Origin: Methanofollis formosanus
GTDB taxonomy: Archaea; Halobacteriota; Methanomicrobia; Methanomicrobiales; Methanofollaceae
Length of the DNA: 64,000 bases
NCBI RefSeq assembly: GCF_019633745.1
Contig: NZ_CP037968.1
Location: forward strand, 2,901,922-2,965,921
Direction of reading: 5' to 3'
In this document: positions 43,031-51,300 of the stretch, piece by piece
Layout of the letters: every line of letters begins with the position of its first letter
Numbering within the stretch: position 1 is the stretch's first letter
Made by a program: the position numbers and the translations under genes
Notes under the pieces: generated by a model
Told to the model about the DNA's origin: nothing
The model's database searches: none
The model's input: only the letters and a program-made list of their open reading frames with translations

Positions 43031-44602
43031 TCAGACCTTCGCCGTGAAGGCGAGAACCCGCCAGCCGCGCTCGTCGAGGAGTTCAAGCTGGTCCCCCTCG
43101 ATGGTGTAACTCTTCACCGCACCAAGGAGGCTCAGGTAGGTGCTCTCCTGCTCCATGATCCCCTCGGGCTCAGCGCAGAACATCTTCGTGGAGCCTGCCG
43201 GTCCGATCTCCATCGAAGACCCGGTGAGATTGTATGAGGCGAAGTAGCGGTTGCACCCGGCAGAACCGGTGACCTTTCCGTCCTCGTCGAAGACGGCGGT
43301 GATCTCCGTCCCTTCAATGACCGGCATCACGATATCGTCGAGGTGGTAAGCGTCAAGCACCCACGTGGTGCCGACAAGGGGCAGCGATGCGGGGGTCTCT
43401 GCCTTCGCAAAGACCAGAACCGCCGTGCCGTTTTCGTCCATGAGCGAGAGGCGGTCGCCCTCGATCGCGAAGGACTTCACCGTCCCGAGGAGGCCGAGGA
43501 AGGTGCTCTCCTGCTCGGCCACATCCTCATTCAGGCAGGCCATGAGAGTCGATCCCGCCGGGCCAATGGTCATCTCCGTGCCGTTCACCTCATATGAGGC
43601 GAAGTAACGGTTGCACCCGGCGGAACCGGCGACCTGACCATCCTCATTGAAGACTGCCGTTATCTCAGTGCCGGCGATGACCGGGACGATGGCGTCACCG
43701 GTGTGGTAGGACACAAGGGTCCAGTTTGTCCCGACGAGGGGTTCTGGCTGTGGAGGGACGGCCTTCGCGAACTCAAGGATCCTGGTCCCGTTCTCGTCGA
43801 AGAAGGTCAGTGTTTCGCCCTCGATCGTGAAAGTCTTCACCGTGCCGAGGAGTCCGAGATAGGCACTCTCCTGCTCCATGACACCCTCCTTCTGGCAGGC
43901 CATCAGGGTCGATCCAGCGGGGCCGATGGTCATCTCCGTGCCGTTCACTTCGTAAGAGGCGAAGTAGCGGTTGCACCCGGCTGAACCAGCGACTTTTCCG
44001 TCTTCTTCGAAGACAGCCGTGACTTCAGTGCCGGCGATGACCGAGACGATGGCGTCACCGGTGTGGTAGGACACAAGGGTCCAGTCTGTCCCGACGAGGG
44101 GTTCTGGCTGTGGAGGGACATGCTTCCCGAATACCAGGACGGCAGTGCCGTTCTCGTCGAAGAAGGTCAGAGTCTCATCCTTGACCTCATAGGACTTCAC
44201 CGTGTCGAGGAATCGGAGGTACGCGCTCTCCTGCTCCATCAAACCCTCAATGGGACAGTACATCAACGTCGAGACCGCGGGGCCGAAAGTGATCGCCGTG
44301 CCGTCCAGCGTGTACGAGGCGGAGTAGGCGTTGCACCCGGCAGAGCCCGAGGCCGTGTTGTTCTCACCTAACACAAGGGTGACGGTTGTCCCGGCCAGGG
44401 CATCCTTCATCGAACCGTTCTGTGTGTACGAGAGAAGGTCCCAGGCGGTGCCGTTCAGGTCGGTCCCCTGCACAGTTTCATTGTCCGTCCCATCAGGCGT
44501 CTGCCCCGTGCATCCTGCGGCAAGGAGGCAGGCGGAGAGGACGACGGCCACACCCAGCAGGGGGAGGGTGCGTCGCATGGTGTTCTTCTTCATTGGTCGC
44601 AT
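43031..44602 (-). CDS. Lipoprotein with four tandem META (HslJ-like) domains
   Basis: A 523-residue exported protein. A signal peptide ends in a lipobox with C31 (LLAAGC). Four META domains follow, each about 110-120 residues and each holding the GSAGCN.Y.ASY box, the (M/I)xIGPAxSTxMxC strand and a MEQESxYLxLLxTVK segment; they resemble the HslJ heat-inducible and MRP-like proteins of bacteria. The second and third repeats are almost identical over long stretches of DNA (360-base period, for example 43681-43760 versus 44041-44120), so duplication is recent. Start may be 44602, 44593 or 44578. Function is not known; extracellular binding or stress protection are guesses. Confidence 0.85.
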   Translation of the reverse strand: MRPMKKNTMRRTLPLLGVAVVLSACLLAAGCTGQTPDGTDNETVQGTDLNGTAWDLLSYTQNGSMKDALAGTTVTLVLGENNTASGSAGCNAYSASYTLDGTAITFGPAVSTLMYCPIEGLMEQESAYLRFLDTVKSYEVKDETLTFFDENGTAVLVFGKHVPPQPEPLVGTDWTLVSYHTGDAIVSVIAGTEVTAVFEEDGKVAGSAGCNRYFASYEVNGTEMTIGPAGSTLMACQKEGVMEQESAYLGLLGTVKTFTIEGETLTFFDENGTRILEFAKAVPPQPEPLVGTNWTLVSYHTGDAIVPVIAGTEITAVFNEDGQVAGSAGCNRYFASYEVNGTEMTIGPAGSTLMACLNEDVAEQESTFLGLLGTVKSFAIEGDRLSLMDENGTAVLVFAKAETPASLPLVGTTWVLDAYHLDDIVMPVIEGTEITAVFDEDGKVTGSAGCNRYFASYNLTGSSMEIGPAGSTKMFCAEPEGIMEQESTYLSLLGAVKSYTIEGDQLELLDERGWRVLAFTAKV

Positions 44603-44671
44603 GCATAGAGATAGGTCCCCCCCATAAAAATAAGATCCCTTGAGTGCGAAAAATTTCGCAGTTATTTGGGC

Positions 44672-44699
44672 CCAAAATAGTTATTGGGGACTATTTTGG
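44672..44699 (-). terminator. Stem-loop terminator overlapping the P1B ATPase stop
   Basis: Perfect ten-base arms CCAAAATAGT and ACTATTTTGG with an eight-base loop lie across the stop codon of the P-type ATPase gene. A second short palindrome (TGCGAAA AA TTTCGCA, 44645-44660) follows, close to the META promoter. Confidence 0.5.
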
Positions 44700-46597
44700 C
44701 CGTTTTTTGAGTCGCCGCCCCGGCCGAAATACAGCCTGGCGGCGTTGGCCACGACAAAGACCGAGCTGATATGGTGGAAGACGGCGGCCAGGACCGGGTT
44801 GAGCAGTCCGCCGGTTGCAAGGGCGAGGCCGACGGTGTTGAACCCCACCGCCCAGGCATAGTTCTGGGTGATCACCCGTTTCATCGCCCTGCCCGCGGCC
44901 AGGATCTTGGGGACCGCGGCCGGATCGTCGCCCAGGACCACGACCTCGGCCGAACGCACGACCAGGCCCGGGTTGCGGTGGCCGCCGATTGCGATCCCCA
45001 CGTCCGCCGCAGCGAGGGCCGGGGCGTCGTTGGTCCCGTCGCCGACCATCACCACGCGCCCGCCGTCCTGGAACCGCTTCACCAGCGCCGTCTTGTCCTC
45101 AGGCCGGCACCCGGCATGGTACTCGTCGGCACCGATCGCGGCAGCGACCCGCTGCGCCTCTCCCTCTTCCTGGTCGCCGGTGGCCAGCACCACGCGACTG
45201 ATCCCGCACGCCCGCACGGCGTCGGCAAACCCGTCCACGGTCTCGGGGAGGGCGTCCCTGATCACGAAGACCCCCTGTGGAACATCTTCGACGGCGAGCC
45301 AGATCGCCCGGCCCTCATACTGCACGGACGGAAGGGTGACGCCGGCCGCCCGGGTCGTCTCGCCGCTTCCGACAAAGACCGATCTCCCGTCCACGACCGC
45401 CCGCACGCCCTGGCCGGGGAGTTCTTCGCTCTCGGTCACCTCGGGCAGGGCGCCGGCCCCCTGCGACGCCGCATAGGCCGTGATCGCCGTGGCGATCGGG
45501 TGCGAGAACCTGGCCTCGATCGCGCCCGCGGATCTCAGCACCTCCTTCCTGTCGGCACCGTTGAGCATGACGAGGTCTCCCACTTCGGGCTCGGCCCGCG
45601 TGAGGGTGCCGGTCTTGTCGGTCACCAGGGTCTCGGCCCCGACCAGGCGCTCAAGGGGTTCGCCGCCCCTGGTGAGGACATGCTCGCAGGCCAGGCGCCC
45701 GATCGTCGCGGCGAAGGCGGCCGGGGTGGCCAGGGCCCAGGCGCAGGGGCAGGCCACCGAGAGGGCGGTCGCGGGGAGGTCGAGGCTGCCGGTGACCAGG
45801 TAGAGGAGCCCGGCATACGCGGTCACCCCGATGAGGAAGACCTGGACCATCGTCTCGGCACGCTGCTGGGTCTGCGACTTCGTGGCAAGGCTCCCTTCGA
45901 TCTCTCGCGTGACCACCGCAAGGTAGGTGTCGTCCCCGTCCCGCGTCGCCCTGACATGGAGGGGCGCGGAGAGGTTGAGGGTGCCTGAGGTGACCGGGCT
46001 TCCTGCCTCTTTGAAGACCGGGTAGGGTTCGCCGGTGACCGCCGACTCGTCGACCGAGGAGCGGCCTTCGATGACCTCGCCGTCGACCGGAAGCGTCGCC
46101 CCCTTCGGGACGATCACCATGTCGCCGGCAGAGACTTCGTGCACCCCGACCTCCCTGACGGTACCGCCGTCGAGCACCCGTGCCGTCTGTTTCCCTTCTT
46201 TCACCAGCCCCTCGATCCGTTTCCGGTTCTTCTTGATGATGGTGGAAGCGATGAAGAGCCCGAGCCCGATGACCCAGGCGACCAGCGCCCCGCTGAGAGG
46301 CTGGCCGTCGAGGAAGGTGACGGTCATCACAGCGACGATGAGGAGTTCGGCGCTGACCCGGTGCATCATGAGGACGGTCCTGAGCAGCCCCTCGGCGTAC
46401 AGCACCAGGCAGAAGAGATAAGTGACCACACCTATCGAGGCGAGGACCGGGGAGCCAGAGATCAGGTCGCCGGCAAAACAGAGGACCGGGACAAGGGCGG
46501 CAATGACTCGCAGGAGCATCGTGTCATGGTTCGGGCTGATGGCGCCGAGCAGTGCGTCGACCTTTTTGAAAAATGCAATGGTATGTGGTCCTGGCAT
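44681..46597 (-). CDS. P1B-type heavy-metal ATPase (no metal-binding domain), second of pair
   Basis: A 638-residue heavy-metal-translocating ATPase. CPC motif at 283-285 (VACPCAWALATPAA), DKTGT with Asp at 327, the HP-type motif FSHPIA, and GDGTNDAPAL are present; the TGE loop is VTGEPYP. There is no N-terminal HMA or His-rich metal-binding domain and the N-terminal helices are short. CPC types export Cu+, Ag+, Zn2+ or Cd2+; ion identity is not evident. ATG 46597 is used; a TTG 24 bases upstream is possible. It follows another P1B ATPase with 111 bases between them. Confidence 0.88.
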   Translation of the reverse strand: MPGPHTIAFFKKVDALLGAISPNHDTMLLRVIAALVPVLCFAGDLISGSPVLASIGVVTYLFCLVLYAEGLLRTVLMMHRVSAELLIVAVMTVTFLDGQPLSGALVAWVIGLGLFIASTIIKKNRKRIEGLVKEGKQTARVLDGGTVREVGVHEVSAGDMVIVPKGATLPVDGEVIEGRSSVDESAVTGEPYPVFKEAGSPVTSGTLNLSAPLHVRATRDGDDTYLAVVTREIEGSLATKSQTQQRAETMVQVFLIGVTAYAGLLYLVTGSLDLPATALSVACPCAWALATPAAFAATIGRLACEHVLTRGGEPLERLVGAETLVTDKTGTLTRAEPEVGDLVMLNGADRKEVLRSAGAIEARFSHPIATAITAYAASQGAGALPEVTESEELPGQGVRAVVDGRSVFVGSGETTRAAGVTLPSVQYEGRAIWLAVEDVPQGVFVIRDALPETVDGFADAVRACGISRVVLATGDQEEGEAQRVAAAIGADEYHAGCRPEDKTALVKRFQDGGRVVMVGDGTNDAPALAAADVGIAIGGHRNPGLVVRSAEVVVLGDDPAAVPKILAAGRAMKRVITQNYAWAVGFNTVGLALATGGLLNPVLAAVFHHISSVFVVANAARLYFGRGGDSKNGQNSPQ

Positions 46598-46648
46598 GGT
46601 CCGATCATTCTCCGGTGTCAAAATCGCGCATGGAAACGAATGGAAAGG

Positions 46649-46677
46649 GGACAGGAAGTCCTGGCAGACTCCTGTCC
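46649..46677. terminator. Inverted repeat between the two P1B ATPase genes
   Basis: GGACAGGA and TCCTGTCC arms with a 13-base loop sit between the two same-strand ATPase genes; either a transcription terminator for the first or an operator for the second. Confidence 0.4.
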
Positions 46678-46708
46678 TGGATGCGCAGAAGATATCTATC
46701 TTTTCGGG

Positions 46709-48649
46709 TTAGATGAAGGAGTCCCGAAGATCGTTTGGAATATGAGAGATATCCGAAGTTTTTCCAGACACACGGGCCGGGAAGTCCCGGTCTGCTCCGG
46801 CAAGACGCACCGAGTTTGCCAGGACAATAATGGTCCCGAACTGGTGGGCGATGGCGGCGGTCGCCGGGGTGATGAGTCCGCCGGCGGCACACCCGGCCAT
46901 CACGGCCGCGAACCCGAGGGCAAAGACGACGTTGGCGGTGATGGTCCTGCTGGTCTGCCGGCCGAGGTGGAGGAACCAGGGGAGGGCGGCGATCCCGCCG
47001 CGCATCAGGACGACGTCCGAGGTCTCGAGGGCGACGGTGTCCTCGCGTGACCCGATGGCCACCCCGATCTCTGCCTGAGCGAGGGCGGGGCCGTCGTTGG
47101 TGCCGTCGCCGACGAAGCAGACGGTGTGTCCTTCGGCCTGGAGGGTCCTGATCTGCTCCAGTTTCTCCGCCGGGAAGAGTCCGGCCTTCACCTCGGCGGC
47201 ACCGATGCCGATCTGCGCTGCGACGTCCCTGGCCGCGGCCTCGTGGTCGCCGGTGAGGATGACGACCTTCTCCGCCCCCTCAGCCCTGATGGCCGAGACC
47301 ACGCCGGGCGCCTCAGGGCGGACCTGGTCCTCGACCCTGATGAGTCCGGCGAAGGCGCCGTCGCGGCCCACGTACAGCGGGGTGGCGCCGGTGCGTGCGA
47401 TCGCCGTCCCGGTCCCGGCGGCGCCGGGGGGGATGGCGACCCCGGCCTGCTCCATCATCAGGGCGTTGCCGACGACGACTCTTCCTGCAGGGGTCAGGGC
47501 CTCCACGCCCATGCCGTGGGTGAGGCGGGCCTCGCTCTGCGCTCTGACTTCGATGCCGGCACGCTCGGCGGCGGCCATGACCGCCCGTGCGAAGGGGTGA
47601 GGCGAGCCGCGCTCGGCGGCGGCCGCGAGGCCGAGAAGAGCGTGCTCGTCCTGGCCATCGGCCGGGACCACCCCGGTGACGGCGGGGATCCCCCTGGTGA
47701 GGGTGCCGGTCTTGTCGAAGACGCAGGTGTCCACCCGTGCGGCGGCCTCGAGGTACTCGCCGCCCTTGATCAGGACACCCTTCCGTGCGGCGGCGCCGGT
47801 CGCGGCCAGGACCGCGGAGGGGGTGGCGAGGAGGAGCGCACACGGGCAGGCGACGATGAGGAGGGTGATCGCCCGGTGCAGGTCGCCGGTCACGGCCCAG
47901 ACCGCTCCGGCGACGGCGAGGACGACCGGGGTATAGACCGAGGCGAAGTGGTCGATGAAGGGGCGGGCAGGTGGGCGGCGTTCGCCAGCCTCTTTCACGA
48001 GGGTGACGATCTTCCCGTAGGTCGAGTCCTCGCCGGCCCTGCTCACCCGCACTTCGAGTGTCCCGTCGAGGTTCACGGTCCCGGCATAGACGTTCCCGCC
48101 GACTCCTTTCTCCACCGGCGTGCTCTCGCCGGTCAACCTGGACTCGTCGATCCCCGAACTCCCGACGACGACGGTCCCGTCGACCGGGACGAGGTCGCCG
48201 GGCCTGACCAGCACCACGTCGCCGGGGACGAGGTCGTCGGTCCGCACCTCGGTCCATCCGTCTCCATCTTTGCGGAGGGCGTGGCCCGGGTTTGCGACGG
48301 CGATCCCCTCGATGTCTCTCTTCGAGCGGTTGAAGGCGAACTCCTCCGCCATCTCGCCGACGGCCATGATCAGTCCGACCTCGGCGGCGGCGGTATACTC
48401 GCCGATGAGGACGGCCGCCGCGATGGCGAGGGTGGCGAGTTCGCCTACGTTCCGTTCTCTCCTCGCGAGCCCCCGCACCGTCTCGACGACGAAGGGGGTC
48501 GCGGTGATGAGAAGGGAGGCGATGGTGAGGGCGGTGACGAGGAGGGACGGGAGGGCCCGGAGATAGCCGCCGGCCAATGCGACCGCGAGGAGGAGGACGG
48601 CAAGTCCGATCCTGGCCGTCTCCCCGGTGCACCATGACGGTCTCTGCAT
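46709..48649 (-). CDS. P1B-type heavy-metal ATPase, first of pair
   Basis: A 646-residue ATPase with CPC at 268-270 (VACPCALLLATPSA), DKTGT with Asp at 312, the HP motif GSPHPFA and GDGTNDGPAL. Like its neighbour it lacks an N-terminal metal-binding domain and begins with few helices. The group with CPC and this length is usually Zn2+/Cd2+ or Cu+ specific. It starts nine bases after the MarR gene stop, so repressor and pump are co-transcribed, as in metal-responsive efflux operons. Confidence 0.88.
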   Translation of the reverse strand: MQRPSWCTGETARIGLAVLLLAVALAGGYLRALPSLLVTALTIASLLITATPFVVETVRGLARRERNVGELATLAIAAAVLIGEYTAAAEVGLIMAVGEMAEEFAFNRSKRDIEGIAVANPGHALRKDGDGWTEVRTDDLVPGDVVLVRPGDLVPVDGTVVVGSSGIDESRLTGESTPVEKGVGGNVYAGTVNLDGTLEVRVSRAGEDSTYGKIVTLVKEAGERRPPARPFIDHFASVYTPVVLAVAGAVWAVTGDLHRAITLLIVACPCALLLATPSAVLAATGAAARKGVLIKGGEYLEAAARVDTCVFDKTGTLTRGIPAVTGVVPADGQDEHALLGLAAAAERGSPHPFARAVMAAAERAGIEVRAQSEARLTHGMGVEALTPAGRVVVGNALMMEQAGVAIPPGAAGTGTAIARTGATPLYVGRDGAFAGLIRVEDQVRPEAPGVVSAIRAEGAEKVVILTGDHEAAARDVAAQIGIGAAEVKAGLFPAEKLEQIRTLQAEGHTVCFVGDGTNDGPALAQAEIGVAIGSREDTVALETSDVVLMRGGIAALPWFLHLGRQTSRTITANVVFALGFAAVMAGCAAGGLITPATAAIAHQFGTIIVLANSVRLAGADRDFPARVSGKTSDISHIPNDLRDSFI

Positions 48650-48658
48650 CTCTCTCCC

Positions 48659-49084
48659 TCACATCAGTCGGTTGATCTTTTTGAGCGCCGAGATGAAGAC
48701 CTCGGTCTCCACTTCGTTGAGGGCCGAGGCGATCTCGCCTGCCAGGTGGAGGTGGTGGCGGTGGTGATCGAGGAAGGCCTCCTCGCCCCTGGGGGTGAGT
48801 TCGATGATGTACGAGCGCCGGTCCTTCTCAGAGGGCGTCCGCCTGGCATACCCGCCCTTCTCCAACCGGTCGACGGTGACCGTGGTCGTGCCGGTGGTGA
48901 CGCCGAGGTGTTCGGCAAGGTCTTTCATCTTCATCCGGCCGTAGTGGCCGATGATCTCGATCGCGTGCGCCTCCGAGACGGTCAGGGGGCTTGACTGGAT
49001 GACCGAGGTCTCCCATGATGCAAAGCGGTCGAAAAATTCCACGAGTTCTTCATTGAGTTCTTCGATGGTGTCCATGGTGATCAT
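48659..49084 (-). CDS. MarR-family regulator with His cluster
   Basis: A 141-residue winged-helix regulator. The recognition part is MKDLAEHLGVTTGTTTVTVD followed by the wing GGYARRTPSEKDRRSYIIELT. A run of histidines (H107, H108, H110, H111, H113 in DHHRHHLHL) near the C-terminal dimerisation helices could bind Zn2+, Ni2+ or Cu2+ and change DNA binding. Its start (49084, or ATG 49075) faces an inverted repeat 25-57 bases upstream, suggesting autoregulation of the P1B ATPase operon by metal. The AdcR/ZitR-type Zn2+-sensing MarR proteins are the natural comparison, though their ligand pattern differs. Confidence 0.83.
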   Translation of the reverse strand: MITMDTIEELNEELVEFFDRFASWETSVIQSSPLTVSEAHAIEIIGHYGRMKMKDLAEHLGVTTGTTTVTVDRLEKGGYARRTPSEKDRRSYIIELTPRGEEAFLDHHRHHLHLAGEIASALNEVETEVFISALKKINRLM

Positions 49085-49108
49085 GATCCTATGGTCTTAC
49101 AATTTGAC

Positions 49109-49141
49109 ATTCAAACTATTTCAAAATCGTACTATTTGAAT
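49109..49141. promoter_or_regulatory. Candidate operator for the MarR/P1B operon
   Basis: ATTCAAA (49109-49115) and TTTGAAT (49135-49141) form a 7-bp inverted repeat around an AT-rich spacer containing a further imperfect pair (CTATTT / TACTAT). It overlaps the likely TATA region just upstream of the MarR gene. Confidence 0.5.
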
Positions 49142-50042
49142 ATGGAGGTGAAGACGACGGGTCACCGCGTGGGATCACCACCCTGTTGCCGCCCCCGGCG
49201 CGAGGTTACAGAAAAGATTCTATGATGAGGGGCGGCACGTTGGATCGGTGTGTCTTCTCATAAACCTGTGCTGGGAACTTTGCCCCTCACCCCCTGATGT
49301 CGATGAAGATGGGATAGCAGAGAGATGTCGATGAAGAGAAAGTGCGATCTCCCGCCAATCTTCATCAGTGAAGAGCCACGGGGTAGAGGGCAAGCCCTGG
49401 AGCTCTCTACGATATGCTCCAGGAGCAATGAGTTTCATCGCCGTCGTTTTTCCAAAGATTCTTCGGGAAGGGTACATCAGCACCGAATGACCGACTATTG
49501 ATGCAGAGGCTTATGAAAGCAGCAAAGAACAGGTCCGAAGGACCGGGCACGAGCAGAAAAAATGCATGCCCGGAGGTTGGCATATGAGCGTGGTCGCCTC
49601 GGTCAGAGGAAAAAAAGATCTCAACGGCCTCCCGGAAGGCCTCAGGGCCATCTTCAGGCAATCAAGTATGGGAGGAAAGGCACCGGAGAGAGTGTCTCCG
49701 CCTGCAGGGGGTGAGCGTATGTGACCGACACCGCGGGACGGTGATACTTCTTCTCTGTCCCGGCCATGCACACACAGGTTCCTTGTGCACTCCAGGGAAA
49801 AACCCACCGTACTATCTCTCCAGACACCCGCTTGGGGAGGATGTGTCCGGAGCCATACTCAGAAATAATATCGCCACATTTCATCGCCCTCCAGTGGTTC
49901 CACGCACCCATAAAGAATCTGAGAGGGAAGAAACTCATTTTTCCACGACCGGTTATGCCGGTCGGAGACACCTTTTGTCCTGATCTCGTGGTTGAAGATC
50001 AGATCGCTGCTGCCGGATCAGAGATAAGATGTTGCCACGGGG
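49142..50042. other. Gene-poor region with repeat fragment (R8) near 49180-49290
   Basis: No convincing gene occurs between the MarR promoter and feoA, a stretch of about 1.7 kb (49142-50834). A repeat remnant (49180-49290: core words CCGCCCCCGGCGCGAG, GATTCTATGATGAGG and CGGTGTGTC) lies at the left. Short open frames near 49220-49660 and 50312-50719 lack ribosome sites and typical codon structure. The segment 49500-49700 is purine-rich and might be a decayed gene or RNA; nothing specific is recognised. Confidence 0.4.
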
Positions 50043-50299
50043 TGTAGAATTCGGCATGAACTTCTGGCTCGAGCATACCGGATGAAAATGAGATGCCTGT
50101 TGCATTGCCGCCCTCCTCGTAGAATTTTTCCTGGAATCTCGCACCGGGGGGTTGCACACCCCGGACCCCTACGAGGAGGATAGGCGGCGGCGATGGAACA
50201 CGATCCCCCCCGATTCTCCTGTCTTGAAAAGATAGAGAGCAAGTGACGAGAAATTTTCATCGCGTATGCTTGAGCTGGTGGTTCATGGTGAATTCTACA
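50043..50299. repeat. Complete repeat copy R9 with 47-bp terminal inverted repeats (arm type c)
   Basis: The left end (50043-50089) starts TGTAGAATTCGG and the right end (50253-50299) is its inverse ending GAATTCTACA; about 37 of 47 positions match by my count. Between them lies an a/c-type body with the GC core (50137-50190) and the arm words TTGAAAAGATAGAGAGCAAG (reverse of copy R10). At 257 bases with both ends, this is the clearest MITE-like copy. Flanking direct duplications are not obvious. Confidence 0.8.
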
Positions 50300-50719
50300 A
50301 AGCCCTCTTTTCTACAGAGCCAATTTACCCAGGTTTGCTATCGCTCGCAGCCCCCTGGCGGAAGGTATGCGTTCCAAACTCCTGGAAGGAAGTGCTTCGG
50401 TTCGAGTGAGGTTTACACGCCTCAGATCGTTCCAGGGTATCCTCATGGTAAATCTACCCACGATCCTGTCATCTTTCCCGCCCCTCTCGCAGACGATACC
50501 GGTCGGCCATGAGGTTTTACATTGCCTGTAGTCATGCGTCGCCTCAGAGGGCCTGGAGAGGCCCGGTTGCCTCGCCGCGTTGCATGAATAAACGCCCCTA
50601 TGGGCCGATCGGAAAAAGTGCCCGAAACGACCCCGGATAAGGGGTTTTGTCCTTGAAACTCGGGCCAATCCTGGCGAATTTGAGGGTGGGTCATACCGGT
50701 GCTCGCTCGATACCGTCAC

Positions 50720-50782
50720 TTCGGAAAATCTCCAATATCCGAAACTTTTTCCGAATGCCCGAAAATCCCGAAAGTCTTTCGG
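50720..50782. promoter_or_regulatory. Cluster of CCGAAA-type palindromic sites upstream of feoA
   Basis: TTCGGAAAA at 50720, CCGAAA at 50739, TTCCGAA at 50749, CCCGAAAA at 50758 and the near-perfect palindrome CCGAAAG-T-CTTTCGG at 50768-50782 lie within 115 bases of the feoA start, with a further TCGGAAA / CCCGAAA pair around 50610. They look like an array of operator half-sites; the DtxR-family regulator encoded at the end of the operon is an obvious candidate binder, unverified. Confidence 0.55.
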
Positions 50783-50834
50783 CGAGCCCTCATATCAATC
50801 GAACATACAATTCTTTTCCTGAGGAACAGCCTGC

Positions 50835-51242
50835 ATGCAGCTGATTGAACTCAAATCCGGTGATCGTGCACGGATCATCGATATCCACGGCCGGGACGGC
50901 CTCCACCAGCATCTCGCTCTCCGCGGGGTCCAGGTCGGCCGCACCGTCACCATGGTCTCCTGCACCTTCGGTCCCGTCGTCCTCCAGAGCGGCGGCGGCG
51001 AGATCGTGCTCGGCAGGAGGATGGCAGAACATATCATCGTCGAGAGGTTGTATGACGCAGAAAAAAGTGACAGAGATGGAATATGGCGAGACCGGGGTTG
51101 TCATCGAACTCCTTGGTTCTCGTCACGATTTAAACTGCCTTGGCATCAGAAAAGGAAAACGCCTGGAGATGATCACCAGACAACCGATCAAGGGCCCGGC
51201 AGTTGTCCTTGCAGAAGGGGTCGAGGTCGCCATGGGCCTTGA
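50835..51242 (+). CDS. feoA: FeoA-domain protein (first), frame continues past expected end
   Basis: The first 75 codons encode a complete SH3-like FeoA domain (MQLIELKSGDRARIIDIHG to MAEHIIVERLYDAE) assisting FeoB-mediated Fe2+ uptake. The frame then does not stop but runs on to 51242, through a segment whose other frame codes the second FeoA domain. A run of six A (51061-51066) at the end of the domain would fuse both FeoA domains in frame if one A shorter. Either a stop was lost by an indel, or a tandem FeoA was split by a frameshift. The annotated C-terminal 60 residues are probably not meaningful. Confidence 0.7.
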   Translation: MQLIELKSGDRARIIDIHGRDGLHQHLALRGVQVGRTVTMVSCTFGPVVLQSGGGEIVLGRRMAEHIIVERLYDAEKSDRDGIWRDRGCHRTPWFSSRFKLPWHQKRKTPGDDHQTTDQGPGSCPCRRGRGRHGP

Positions 51243-51273
51243 GATCGCCGCCCTGGTGGTGGTCGAGGTCTAA
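51052..51273 (+). CDS. feoA: FeoA-domain protein (second), overlaps the first in another frame
   Basis: A 73-residue FeoA domain (YGETGVVIELLGSRHDLNCL, then AMGLEIAALVVVEV) translated from ATG 51052, which lies inside the final codons of the first FeoA domain; a weak GAGAGG ribosome site precedes it. In archaea and bacteria two FeoA genes often precede FeoB. It ends 28 bases before the FeoB GTPase gene. Confidence 0.8.
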   Translation: MTQKKVTEMEYGETGVVIELLGSRHDLNCLGIRKGKRLEMITRQPIKGPAVVLAEGVEVAMGLEIAALVVVEV

Positions 51274-51300
51274 AGAAACGTTTCAGGAGCGCAAACACCC

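Noticed and set aside
47126..48637. 503-codon plus-strand frame opposite the P1B ATPase
   Set aside because: Same reason: the minus-strand ATPase is unambiguous.
49220..49661. Two small minus-strand ORFs upstream of the feo region
   Set aside because: No ribosome sites, no recognisable domain, poor codon structure.
50312..50719. 135-codon minus-strand ORF upstream of feoA
   Set aside because: Overlaps the operator array and has an implausible composition (Arg/Ser/Pro rich); no ribosome site.
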